64,000 bases of DNA from Nipponacmea schrenckii. Its lineage: Eukaryota > Mollusca > Gastropoda > Lottiidae. The position numbers and the translations under genes were made by a program. Of this stretch, positions 21,685-32,637 are shown in pieces (position 1 is the first letter of the stretch; each line of letters starts with the position of its first letter). The stretch covers positions 19,745,306 through 19,809,305 of the forward strand of contig CM060200.1 of assembly GCA_030562195.1 (NCBI GenBank). The letters are read 5' to 3'. The notes beneath the pieces are model-generated. The model was not told the origin of the DNA, did no database searches, and saw nothing but the letters and a program-made list of their open reading frames with translations.

Positions 21685-24600
21685 CTAAAATGAAGAGAAT
21701 GAGAGTTAACGCTATACGTTTTTCCTAACTGGATAAATGAATGGATTTCCTATGTGTAATGAAGGATATTTTCCAAAATAGTGTTGTTCAACTACTCCTT
21801 TTCGATATCCACCTGTCGATAATCAGATCAGTATTAATATAAAAAAAATTCCAATTCCTTCACGTGGGACAAAGTTGTACATTTAGATGAACTTACATTT
21901 GACATTTACTTCCACATATTTATTACTTCGGTAACCATATCCACTCGTGGCATAACATGTGAAATAGTGATCTGTACATTTTAATGTTGGTGTTGCTGTA
22001 ATATCCATGAAGTAAGTGTTTTGGGTAACAGTTGTCGTAAGATTACTGGCATCACTATTTCTGGTAATAGATGTTGACAAGGTGTCTGGCAAGGGTATTG
22101 CAGAACCTACTGCCTCAACTGCGACTTCACAAGTTAAATGTGCAGTTTGTCCAACATTTCCTACATAAAACTGAGTGTTAAATTTACGAACGATAGCTCT
22201 ATCTGTGAAGATAAAAGTTGAAAAAGATCAATTTATAGCGAAGCAAAAAATACCAAACAAACCTTATTTATTAATATATGATACTGGAAAAACAGACACT
22301 AAAACGGGCATTTCTTCATGTATATTTTATATGCTCTGTCATATAAAAATAATTTCCAGTTAATGGCGCTTTTGAGGCTTAAATTTCTAATGTTAGAACT
22401 CTTTATTTACGATTCCTACATTTAATATTCAAGCTCAATGCAGTATTCTTGAAACATGTTTATGAGAGAAATTTGGACGCGTGCAAAACTCATTTTCATG
22501 ATTTTGTTAATTATTGAAACATCATATTTAATAGCTGTATAATAATGAAATTTAGGTGTTTCGATCATCAGATTACGATGTTTAAAGATACTCGCAAGTA
22601 TGATTATTGCCATGGAACACTATTGCCATAGAACACAAAGTCAAATCTTTGGACTTGAACTCGAGAGCTGAAATCGTTTGCTTGAAGAATGACTCGAGGG
22701 ACAATCCTGACAGCTATCGTTGTGTAATTAACATATACCACATTTCATACTTAATACTTACATCCAGCTTCAACGTAAACAGTTGCTTTACTGTAACCAT
22801 TTGAACATGTCCATTTGCTGGCAAAGTTGCTTTCCTTAAAAACAAGTGTTAGTACCATCGTCGATGTTCTCCAGTCAAAATAATTTGCGTGTTGAATATC
22901 ATCAACACTATTATCCACATTATCCGTGGGAACAAGACAAGGGGTTTTAAAAGAATTATCCTTTAAGCAAGTTAAAAATAATTTGCTATCTCGATAAAAC
23001 TTAACGTTGTACAATTGGTTGATTTTGCCACATTTCAGATAACATTTTTCACCATATACACAGTTTTCAAGTGGACTGGTAAATGTTATATCATCTGAAA
23101 ATCAAACAGAAGTATATCGAATGTTCAGCGCAAACACAGTATACTATAATACCATGCTAACTGCTCGCTAACTTACTAAAAATGTTGAGGACGACGTATT
23201 TAGATTAAAGGTATGTCTTCAGCATAACAACATCCTCAGCTAAAAGTTATTAAGATTGCTATTCAATGGTTTGCTTGTTTAAAACTCATTAATGGCAATA
23301 TTTTCGCCGACGTATGCAGATTGAAGGAATGTTTTCAGCATAACAACATCCTCAGCTAAAAATTAATAAAATTGCTTTTCAATGGCCTGCTTGATTAAAA
23401 CTCAATAATGGCTATAGTTTCGCCAATAAAAAACAGGTGCATCCTTTAAAAAGGAGTTGATGAAATTAACTTACTGTCTGTGGGACCTATTGAGGTTTTT
23501 ATTGGTGTAGCTGGAGTGTTAATTTGTTGTGCATTTGGATCTACTATAGTCACATGGTAAACAACTTTAATGACAGTATCATTCTGACGAACATGTACTG
23601 TGTATTGTCCAGCATCGTTAAAATTAGCATTAATAATAAACAAAATCTGTTTCCTAGATCCGATAGGTATATCTATGATATTACTTATTCTATTTAATTC
23701 CATATCACCTTCTGGAAAATTTCTATACCATCTGGTCGTTACTGGATAGCCAGCATAGTATAATTCTAAATTACGCCTTTTACCCACTTCAATTGTAACA
23801 TTGGTTGTGATCATATCGTAAAATATCTGGATTGGGCCTGAAAGAGAAGGTTTTTTTTAACCATAGATTGCTTTAGCTGCCTAGGGATCAAATATAATAT
23901 TCTCTCAATATAAGTTTTGGAAGAGTACTTAAACCTTAGATGGCCAATTAAATCGCAATCGCAAATGATACTCTATATCCAAATCATAATAAGCAATATA
24001 TTGGTTGCAGTATCTTGTAACGAACTTACTTACATTTGACATTTATTTCTAAATAATCTCTATCTAATCTCCCAAATCCAGTGGAAGTAAAACATGTAAA
24101 ATAATGATCTGTACATTTTAATTTAGTTGTTGCTCTATAATCCAGAAAGTTTGACCGAGAAACAGTTGTAGTGAGATTACTGGCATCACTATTTCTAGTT
24201 ATAGATGTTGATACCAGGCTAGCGTTGTAGGTTGTAGCACTAAAGACGAGTATTTGACAAATTAAATTCACTTCCTGGTCTTCTGTTCCATAATAAGCCG
24301 ATGTGATAAAGTTTGCAACTAACGATTTATCTAGAAAAAAGCAAATAGAGCATAAATCTAAATCAAACCAGTACAAATATCTTGCATTAAAAATCTAAGG
24401 AGAAGGACAGATCCTACAAGTTAATGTGAAAGGCTCGTTATCAAATATGATCCAAAGCTCGTGTTACCTATGTTAGTCCATCAAACATGGAAGAAATAAT
24501 TTGATAGTATCATTAATTATTGTTTCATATATCTTGGATCAACATTTGTAATGTTTTATAACGATACTAGATTCTACACAGTCTTGTTATCTTTCTTCAT

Positions 24601-25456
24601 AATTTAATTAAAAAAGTTGTCATTTTGTTCTTATTGAAATATGGTCGAACAATCAAAAGATATCTACTAATAGGTTGTTATACTTACAACCAGTTTTTAC
24701 TTCTACACTTGCCTCTTGATTGCCATTTATACAAGTCCAGTTGCTAACACCGTTTTCTTTAATTTGTACTGTGATTATGATTTCTGATTTCTGATTGTCA
24801 AAATATGTGCGATGGTAAAGATCTTGACTGTCTGGTACAGTCAAACACGGGGACTCGTATGAGTTTCTTGCCAAGCAAGTGAGTAATTTTGTTTCATATC
24901 TAAAGAATTGCACATTGTTTAATCTATTTATAGGACCGCATTTTAATTTACATCCGCCTCCATTATAACAATTTTCTGTTGGTGCTGTAAACTGAAATTC
25001 AGCTGAAAAAGTTTACCAAGGATTATTTTCATCAGTGCAATACTATCCCCGTCATTTGAAAACAATACATTACGTTTAGCAAAAGTAGGCTTAATGATAA
25101 ATTAATCAAGGGAAAGGGAAATCCTGTAAAACCCAGAAAATTTACTATTGACCATTTTCAGTCGAAATTGCTATATTATGGGACATTTTCCAATTCATAT
25201 GTCACAGGGTCTTTATTTCAAGGATAGGTAATTTTTCCCTGATCTATATTTGAATATGATATTATAAAGATCGTCATAATATAGTTGTTGTATTTCGCTG
25301 CATGTCCATATCAACCTAGTTCATTTACGACGAGTTTTACATGCCAATCAGGCTCCATTGAAGTATTGGAGTACGATAAAAGCTAAAAATAAATTTACCA
25401 AATGATGAGGATACAAAAAACAAAAATGTTATCCAGAATATCTTAGGTATCTCCAT
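21104..25456 (-). CDS. Ig gene 2: GPI-anchored-type protein with six Ig-like domains
   Basis: Predicted 750-aa surface protein from eight coding exons: 25399-25456, 24688-25002, 24034-24330, 23475-23837, 22762-23094, 21897-22202 and 21104-21684 as a-b-c-a-b-c modules, the first being the signal peptide (seven introns counting the 5'UTR intron). All coding junctions are phase 1 with AG/GTAAGT-type sites, and the lengths join into one frame. Domain order: signal peptide, Ig a1, b1, c1, a2, b2, c2, Thr/Ser-rich stalk, hydrophobic tail (SLITLVILSFLSCNFL) with no cytoplasmic part. It differs from gene 1 mainly by lacking one whole a-b-c triplet. Function unknown; extracellular recognition or adhesion is inferred only from the fold. 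The promoter has a TATA box at 26891-26898. Confidence 0.82.
21897..22202 (-). CDS. Gene 2 exon: Ig domain b2
   Basis: 306-nt phase 1-1 exon from TTCACAG to GTAAGT; LTCE, LKCTDHYFTC, NVKC. Confidence 0.85.
22762..23094 (-). CDS. Gene 2 exon: Ig domain a2
   Basis: 333-nt phase 1-1 exon from TTTTCAG to GTAAGT; WTCSNGY and VYVEAGC as in gene 1 a2/a3. Confidence 0.85.
23475..23837 (-). CDS. Gene 2 exon: Ig domain c1
   Basis: 363-nt phase 1-1 exon from TTTCAG to GTAAGTT; Cys-less, with TTRWYRN and NDAGQYTVHV. Confidence 0.85.
24034..24330 (-). CDS. Gene 2 exon: Ig domain b1
   Basis: 297-nt phase 1-1 exon from TTCTAG to GTAAGTAAG; LICQ, LKCTDHYFTC, NVKC. Confidence 0.85.
24688..25002 (-). CDS. 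Gene 2 exon: Ig domain a1
   Basis: 315-nt phase 1-1 exon from TTTTCAG to GTAAGT; ENC, GGGC, LKC, LTC, PC, WTC, GC. Confidence 0.85.
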
Positions 25457-25496
25457 TGTCAATCTGTATAAAACGATGATATTCTTCTGGTTGTTC
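25399..25496 (-). CDS. Gene 2 exon 2: 5'UTR end and signal peptide
   Basis: Acceptor ATTTTCAG, 40 nt of UTR, ATG at 25456, then MEIPKIFWITFLFFVSSSF and a phase-1 donor GTAAAT. Confidence 0.82.
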
Positions 25497-26770
25497 CTGA
25501 AAATAATTGAAGGTGAAATAAAAATCATAGTTTGAATAAAAAATATCAAGCTTTTTATGGTCCAAACAATGTATCACGCACTTTCCTACTTACATACATG
25601 TACTTTATTTGTGTAAATATCAGATATTACAGAAATGAAGGTGTTCGCAGTTATAGCCGGTTGGTTGGTCTGTGGATTACAAGTTAACGTCAGTTATAGC
25701 CAATCGCAGCTTCTTAATTTACTTCAATTGCGAGGCTTCTGTCTGATAATAACAAGTTCAAATATAAGCCAAATGATTACGAATACAGTTTTGTCATGAA
25801 AACAAAAGACACTCAAAGTGATCAATAACACTAATGATGACACATTTGTGAAACCTGATCATTTTCAAGGTGTCAGCTTATTTCCAATAAATCCTATTTA
25901 TCCTAATCTTATATGGCACTGATTTTGTTTTAATTTGTTAATCTTAAAGGGAGGTATATAAATTTGCATAATCAAAAAACATTCTATAATATACATGAAC
26001 TTATTCTTAAATATACTATGTACATCCATGTATCTACCATATCTAGAATTTGGTGTAAAGTTTTCGACCTTAAAAAAATTTGGTGTAAATTTATCTTAAA
26101 TTTGAGCAAAAGCAATTTTTGACCCACAAAATAAATTAGAACGCCCCTTTAATAGATAGGGGTATATAAATTGTTATACACCATATCACATAACAGCTAT
26201 TCCCTAATTATGCATCAAGAAACTATCTTTATATAACGTCCTCCGACGCATAACCAAAAAGGACCACACCATTTGCATTACAAAATTTATTAAGTTGAAA
26301 TCGAGAGGAAATCCTAAATAAGCCCTGATTTTCATTGTCAATCAATTGATTGTCTACACCGATCTCTCTCCATTGATGTGTTTTATATTTTGGGTTTTGA
26401 TATGCTGTAGTGAGATGGAGTAGAAATAAAGGATTCATATCTTCATTGACGATTTTAATAAGGGGCTATTTTGAAATCTTTTGAAATACATAATAATTCT
26501 GTTGTAAATATCCAATTGTATGGGGAATGTTGATAATTCTGATAGACATAATATGCTCGTGTATAATTAAAGTGTCGACTACAAAAGGCAAATTATTTAC
26601 CATGGAAACAGAAGAGGAAATGATAGGCTTACTACTATTAATGTCATACAAAGATACAGTTTTCATCTACAATGAAATAACAACAACGTTTTCATATCTC
26701 TCAATTCGTATAAGCCTCAAACAGAGTTATCAAGTAATTATTATCGAATAGAATAAGTAAAATAACTTAC

Positions 26771-26860
26771 CACGATCAAGCATAGATATTCATTGATTAT
26801 CAAAATTGGTATATCGATTGTAAAATTTGGCAGGTGAATCACATAATTTACAAATTCTTG
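26771..26860 (-). other. Gene 2 exon 1 (5'UTR)
   Basis: Donor GATCGTG|GTAAGT identical to gene 1. The intron that follows (to 25496) is recognisably similar to intron 1 of gene 1 (e.g. caatcgcagctt/catcgcagctt and acaagttcaaatataagcc). The upper end is estimated from the TATA box. Confidence 0.55.
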
Positions 26861-26890
26861 ATTTGGTTTGTTGGTAATTCACTCCAAAAC

Positions 26891-26898
26891 CTTATATA
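26891..26898 (-). promoter_or_regulatory. Gene 2 TATA box
   Basis: Minus-strand aggtatataaggt, about 120 bp above the exon 1 donor, in a block conserved with the gene 1 promoter. Confidence 0.55.
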
Positions 26899-26919
26899 CC
26901 TTTAACCTATCAAAATAGG

Positions 26920-27451
26920 TCATATACCTGACCTAACTATTCATGTGGAAAAAAACATAACATGACAAAGGGTAGTTACTTTGATAATTCCGGTTACATT
27001 TGAAATTTCTAGACAACAGTTATTTAAGTCATCGCGATTGTTCAGCAAATGTATATCTTAGTATATTTCTAAATAGAAATCTGAATATTTTGCATTTTCT
27101 ATTAAATTTGCAGTATATGAACAATATGAAAATACTTTAAACAACTTATTGTTGCAAATATAGACGTCTATCAATTGGCCTCTTTCACACTTTAAAAATT
27201 AAAATCACTTACGATTGTGATCAGACAGTTTTGAACTAGTTATTACTAAAATGAAATTTACCTTATTTTGAATATCCATATACAATACAATCAGTACCAC
27301 ATAAAACAGAACCATCCCCTAATAACAAACTACTAATATGATTTTTACTTTGACTTTGTTTTTCCTATTGAGTAGAATTTACTACTTAGTACAAATGTCA
27401 GATTACTCAGAGAACACTGTACACCTCTTTAGGTGATATCATTTATAGTTG
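26920..27451. other. Intergenic, nothing identified
   Basis: Upstream flank of gene 2; no ORF or repeat recognised. Confidence 0.5.
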
Positions 27452-27535
27452 TATATATAAGATAGTCCGATCATAATATTTTAAGCCTTGTAAAAACAAG
27501 GCTTAAAATATTATGATCGGACTATCTTATATATA
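27452..27535. repeat. Perfect 39-bp inverted repeat with 6-nt loop
   Basis: Arms 27452-27490 and 27497-27535 are exact reverse complements around the loop taaaaa. A transcript would fold into an uninterrupted 39-bp hairpin. Confidence 0.95.
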
Positions 27536-27673
27536 AACTCATTTAAACTGAAGAAGGTCGAGGGGTGTATATTGTTAATAATGAATTGTTGAAAGATGTG
27601 CAATATTGTTCATATATTGATAATTTGATGGGTGTGTACAAAACGAAGACCCAAAGACCTAAGACCTAAAAAA

Positions 27674-28065
27674 GGAAGACCCCTCGAGGTAAAAAACGAA
27701 GACCTAAAGAAGGAAGACCCCACGAGGTAAAAAAACGAAGACCCTGTGAAAAAATTCCGACTAGGCATAGGAATATTCCATTGAAATTTTACTCGAAGGT
27801 TAAGCATGTCAATATGCCAATTTCCCCAGAAAATGAGCAAAATCCATCACCCCCTCCCTTCCCTACAGGGTGAAACATAAATACGGACGTAAAAAAGGGT
27901 ATAAAAGGAAGAACCCGCGAGGTAGAAAACGAAGACCCTGTGAAAAAATCCGACAAGGTATAATAGGAATATTCCATTGAAATTTTACTCGAAGGTTAAG
28001 CATGTCAATACGCCAATTTCCCCAGAAAATGAGCAAAATCCATCACCTCCTCCCTTCCCTACAGG
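27674..28065. repeat. Tandem duplication, two copies with 196-bp period
   Basis: Both copies contain gaagaccctgtgaaaaaat, ggaatattccattgaaattt and end ccctacagg (27861 and 28057). The first half is rich in gaagacc repeats. Confidence 0.8.
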
Positions 28066-28264
28066 CAGGGCCGCACAAGAGGGGGGGGGGGTGACTCACC
28101 CCCCCCCCCTGGAAAGTTGGTAGAATACAAAAAAGTTGGGGTCACTCCATCAAAACTAAAAAAGTTGGGGTCATTAATCGTACCCAACTCGAACAACTTT
28201 AATAATGATGTGACCCCAACTTTTTCACGGACCTCATGTTTTTTTATTTGGGGTTGACTTCAAC

Positions 28265-28390
28265 TGGACCGACCCCAACTTAATTTTCTGTGAGTGACCC
28301 AACTTAATTTTCTGTGAGTGACACAAACTTAATTTTTTGTGAGTGACCAACTTTTTTTTCGGAGTGACTCCAACTTTTTCAGTGAGCTCA
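28265..28390. repeat. Short tandem subterminal repeats
   Basis: Four to five imperfect copies of about 25 bp with core gacccaacttaattttctgt. They may be transposase-binding repeats of the hAT element. Confidence 0.6.
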
Positions 28391-28429
28391 TCAGTATGGC
28401 TCAACGTAATGTGATATGCTGATATCATC

Positions 28430-29006
28430 CGGTGCCAGGTTTCTGCTATACTGTGTGCTATAATATATAAAACCGCTTTTCTCGCCAGTCATTGAGGGCC
28501 AAATGTCAATATCGCGTTTGATCAAGCGTAGCATTGAAGAGCTGGAAAATATTTTTTTTTGTTTTGTTATTTGGTTATTTTAAGTTATCAAGTTACTAAG
28601 TAATGTTCATGTAATCGGGCCACAGAAAGCCATTCACTTTTAAATCTAAGTATACTTTCTTGCTGATTACATTGATTTGATATAGCTACAAATATTTCAT
28701 ATTTTGGAATAAAAAGTAATTGAAAATATAAGTTTAGTCTGTTTGTGGTTCCACTCATCTAAAGGTAGTTAAAAGTATTACTGATGTCTAAAATAAATAT
28801 TTTAAAATGTGATTTGCTTCATGTATAATCAAAGTCAACTATAGTCATTGTATGAATAGAAAAGTAGAGTTTGGACCAAGTTTTGTATTGTATTTGTTTA
28901 TAATCATAAACCCTACCTAGGGTAAAACTAACCTGTCTCACGACAAATATCATAGATATATTGAATGCATGTTTATTTATTCTTATATTTTGTTTACTTC
29001 TGAGTC
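28430..29006. other. 5' non-coding part of the hAT element
   Basis: No ORF. A TATA-like tataatatataaaacc lies near 28460. Confidence 0.4.
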
Positions 29007-30801
29007 ATGGGACGAGTTAAACGCACCAAGGTTCAATGTAAGATATGTGAATGTATATTCAACGACGATTACAAGAAAACCCATTTTGAAAATGAACACA
29101 CGAATGAAGGATTTACTACGAAAACTCTCCCCGTTACGAAGATAACACCCAAAGTTCCACCAAATGTTGAAGAATCGAAACTTAAGCAAGGTACGCTGAA
29201 AATATTCATACAGCTACGAAATCAACATGTAATGATACTGGAACCCCTGGAAGAGATGATTCTGGCCCACTGACGGACTCAAGCGAGCCACCACAGAAAC
29301 GTAAAAAACTGAATGTCATTTCAAATTCTAATAATCCTTCAGTCGCTGTAGTGATGAATGAACAAGAGCCAGAATCTAGTGATGTCAATTCACATTCTAA
29401 TAATCCTTCAGTCGCTGTAGTGATGAATGAACAAGAGCCAGAATCTAGTGATGTCATTTCACATTCTTATAATCCTTCAGTCGCTGTAGTGATGAATGAA
29501 CAAGAGCAAGAATCTAGTGATGTCAATTCAAATTCTGGGGATAATAATTCGAATGAAATTGTTGAAGAACAACCACAAACAGAGGTACCACTATTAGAAA
29601 CCGAAAAAGTTGACCTAAATTCTAATCGTCCAACTTGGATCAGCTGTTTTGGGAAACTAAAACTGTTAACAAGCGAATTAGCGGAGGTCGTAAAATTAGA
29701 TGAGGTAGTATCTAAAGCGGTCACACCTACACCTACCGCCTACTTAGCGGATTTAATCGATTTGACCGGGAGGAAACGCCAAATAACAGAAAACATCAGT
29801 ACAGAAGCTCAGGTTGTTCTCGATGAAATAGATTTAGTCGAGAATTATGGTCCTTCACTGAACGCATTTATTCCAATGGAACGTGATCCCGCAAAACGAA
29901 GGCCCATTGTCACAGATAAAGATCGATGGAATATTATACATTCCGGTCCATTCCAGCCAAAACTTTCCATCTATCCTCGGAATCTTAACATAACTAACAA
30001 AAAGCATCAAAAAAGATTCAATTCAACATGGTATATGCAATATCCACATCTTGAGTATAGTGTAAAGGAGGATGCTGCACGTTTGCCAATTATTCCCTAA
30101 TGAAAATACAAGTTCACAATGGACTAAGGATGGTGTGAGAAAATGGGATCATATGAAGAGCAAAGGAGAGAAAAAGCGAGGCAAACTGAGTAAACATTTC
30201 ACTTCGGATGCACACAAAGTCTCATTAGGGCAGATGGCTTGCTATGTTGATACTGATTCTCATGTTGATTTATTACTGGATAGAAACCTACGACAATCAC
30301 TCATGAAAGAGGCTGAAGAAAGCGTTACCAACCGTGAAGCAATAAAAGTTCTGTTAGACATCACTCGAACACTGGCACGACAGGGATTGGCTCTGCGAGG
30401 CGACAGTAATGAAAACTCTAATTTTATGCAGGTTGGTTGGTCAGAATAATGCACGATTCAAAAAGTGGCTAGATGACGCTGATAAGCGACCACAGAGGGC
30501 GTCTTATCCAACATGGAGATCCCAGAATGAATTTTTGAAAATTCTTGGCGAAACTATGGAATCTAAAGTCAAAGAAGAGATTGATGCATCGGAGATGATG
30601 TCTGTACTTGCTGACACCACAAACGATGTCTCCCACCAGGACCAACTAGCTGTGATGGCACGCTATGTGTTGAATAGATCTGCAAAAGAACGTATGGTGT
30701 CGCTTGAAATATTGGAGGATAAAACCGGCAAAGGTCACGCTACTGCAATCGTGAAGCTCTTGAGAGCAAACATATCGACACCGCCATATTCTCGGCTTTA
30801 G
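29007..30801 (+). pseudogene. hAT transposase, TTF/ZMYM1-like, frameshifted and truncated
   Basis: Frame 1 (from ATG 29007) carries an N-terminal C-x2-C...H-x4-H zinc finger (CKICECIF...HFENEH). The frame then shifts near 29190-29210 and continues with QKRKKLNV (basic NLS-like) and a 38-codon direct repeat (MNEQEPESSDV three times). Near 29970-30200 is a TTF-type zinc-finger region (WYMQYPHLEYSVKEDAA...HFTSDAHK), crossed by another frameshift near 30080. A third near 30430 leads to SVLADTTNDVSHQDQLAV, matching the DUF4371 region with the first catalytic Asp of hAT transposases. The protein stops there; the rest of the catalytic core and the dimerisation domain are absent. Non-functional. Confidence 0.7.
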
Positions 30802-31015
30802 CATGGCAAAATCTACACAATTAATTTGAAATTTTTTATTCCCCACAACTCCTACTTTTATTAAAAGATATTCTATAACAGTCCTAAAATTTGTATATTA
30901 CGAGCCTTATTTTAAATTCAAGATTATATATTATGGATAAGTTGATATAGTTACAGCTTTGTTTTTCTTTGTAATTGCATAAATTTTATATGCGAATAAA
31001 TATATTAAAAAAAAA
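30802..31015 (+). mobile_element. Probable LINE 3' tail
   Basis: Non-coding stretch ending aataaatatatt plus poly(A), the same style of end (AATAAA, TATA-rich, A-run) as LINE-C at 58211-58239. It is joined directly to the 3' part of a tRNA-Thr. Confidence 0.5.
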
Positions 31016-31053
31016 TAAACAGAAGGTCGAGGGTTCGATTCCCCTCGGTGCCT
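31016..31053 (+). pseudogene. tRNA-Thr 3' part
   Basis: Starts at the last anticodon base (taaacag) and runs through the T-arm to gcct. The 5' half is replaced by the LINE-like tail. Confidence 0.8.
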
Positions 31054-31372
31054 CAAACAATCCACAAAAGAGAGAGTCTCGTTTTTACAGTTCCACACTT
31101 GACAAGAACGGCATCGGAACTGTTCATGTTCAGTAGATGACCATATCATTGAAGGTCGTGGCACGAAAACTCCACGAATTTCCTTCAGTTGTTCTCAACA
31201 CTCGTTGCATCTAGGTTTTGTTTTGTTTCTTTCCATTTGTTCTGGCTAGGACTTTTGTCGAAGGCAGATCTGGGCGTTTCACATCATTGTATTGAAAAGA
31301 AAAACAAAAATGCTAATGGTAGTAATGGTAAAAATAATGATAAGAGAAAAAAAGATCAAAATTCGAAGTTTT

Positions 31373-31437
31373 GTTGTGTGACTCTGACGCTCGCTCGCTA
31401 ACACCATGGTCGCGAGTTCAATTCCTGGCGTAGGTCG
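31373..31437 (+). pseudogene. Degenerate tRNA-like/SINE-head sequence
   Basis: Copy of the array's tRNA-like element with its box A region deleted; keeps the B-box-like gagttcaattcc. Confidence 0.5.
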
Positions 31438-31560
31438 AGAGGGTTAACTTCTTACTTTTCCATCTGGTTTTCTCTCTGTGATCCATGTAAGACAATATGG
31501 ACAGGCATGCAACTTGAATTGTAAATGAGAACAAAGAAAGACAAAACGAAAAAAAAGTAA

Positions 31561-31632
31561 CCTCCCGGCGGAGAATTGAACCCCGGTCTCCAGCGTGACA
31601 GGCGGGGATACTGACAACTATACTACCGAGGA
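31561..31632 (-). pseudogene. tRNA-Asp(GTC), mutated
   Basis: Recognisable tRNA-Asp with changes in the anticodon stem (cagcg for ccgcg), T-stem and acceptor. Confidence 0.7.
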
Positions 31633-31793
31633 CACAACCACAAGGTTTCATTTAAGCCTAGTCTGGCCAGCGGTAAATATACGCTTTTTATCGAAATGGC
31701 AAGATGACGGTTTTGGTACGGTATTCTATTTCCCCAGCCTTTCTTTTTTGCTTTCTGCTTGACAAAAATATTTCAATTTGTTCCACTCCATCC

Positions 31794-31856
31794 GCATCGG
31801 TGGTAGAATACTCGCCTGCCACGCGGGTGACCCGTGTTCGATTCCCCGTCGATGCA
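31794..31856 (+). pseudogene. tRNA-Gly(GCC) with 8-nt D-arm deletion
   Basis: Lacks tctagtgg of the intact copies, so the D-arm cannot form and box A is lost. Confidence 0.8.
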
Positions 31857-31940
31857 CAGATATCTTTTTTTCAAGTTCAGAATTCAATCCGAAATGGCAG
31901 ATAGGTTGCACCCTGCATACAACCCCTCGCCACTCAGAGC

Positions 31941-32012
31941 TCCGATATGGTCTAGCGGTTATGATTCCTGGCTTTCACCCAGACGGCCCGGGTTCGACTC
32001 CCCGTATCGGAA
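31941..32012 (+). pseudogene. tRNA-Glu(TTC), mutated
   Basis: 72 nt; G22 is T, plus changes after the anticodon stem and in the T-stem. Probably inactive. Confidence 0.65.
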
Positions 32013-32250
32013 CATATGTTTTACCTTGAGCATTTACTTTTCTAAACTTGCCAGCAAATCGACCAATAACTCTCTGCTATCATTTCGAAAACTGACCCAG
32101 GTGTGCAACCCTTTTACCAACCCCACCAGGGCATCGACTTACTTAATCGAGCGGCGTGCGATAAAATGATTAAAATGTCGTATACCAGGGAGTCTGTAGC
32201 CACTCTTCTCTGTGTCTACCTGAAAACCAGAGAAAGAAAAGTATCAATAT

Positions 32251-32298
32251 GGTCTCCCGCGTGACAGGCGGGGATACTGACCACTATACTACCGAGGA
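32251..32298 (-). pseudogene. tRNA-Asp 5' portion
   Basis: Acceptor 5' strand to variable region only; T-arm and 3' acceptor are missing. Confidence 0.8.
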
Positions 32299-32459
32299 CA
32301 CAACCACAAAGTGTCATTTGAGCCAAGTCTGGCCAGTGGTAAATATACGCTTTTTAATGAAATGGCAAGATGACGATTTTGGTACGGTCATCTATTTCCC
32401 CAGCCTTTCTTTTTTGCTTTCTGCTTGACAAAAATATTCTAATTTGCTCCACTCCATCC

Positions 32460-32483
32460 GCATCGGTGGTCTAGTGGTAGAAT
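32460..32483 (+). pseudogene. tRNA-Gly 5' part at the LINE-E junction
   Basis: gcatcggtggtctagtggta and four more bases (gaat), then LINE-E. Confidence 0.8.
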
Positions 32484-32637
32484 GGGGTTGTGGTTTCGGA
32501 TTATGATGTTTTGCACTCGACAAAGAAGCATGGTGCCACCCGAAGCGTTGTCACACCGTACAAGCGTTTTAATATAAAACCTAATGAAGAAAATCTGAGT
32601 AAAATTTGCATGCAGCGAGCATTAAAGAAAAATAAAA

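Larger units (their letters stand above)
28066..30801 (+). mobile_element. hAT-type DNA transposon, 3' end missing
   Basis: The left end is inferred at cagggccgcacaaga (28066), typical of hAT termini. Subterminal DNA holds a G11-TGACTCA-C11 palindrome (28081-28109) and four to five short repeats of the form gtgagtgacccaactt (28265-28385). The transposase remnant is at 29007-30801. No matching right terminus is seen; the element stops where a LINE-like tail begins. Confidence 0.6.
31016..32483 (+). repeat. tRNA array segment 1 (decayed)
   Basis: Oldest-looking part of the array. Order: Thr 3' part, tRNA-like, Asp-, Gly, Glu, Asp- fragment, Gly 5' part. Nearly every gene has lesions. The second Asp fragment is followed by the spacer that normally follows the first Asp, so a recombination between the two Asp copies has deleted a Thr. 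Confidence 0.75.

Noticed and set aside
29189..29211. Possible 23-nt intron (GT...AG) restoring the hAT frame
   Set aside because: Too short for a spliceosomal intron; a simple frameshift in a decayed transposase is more likely.
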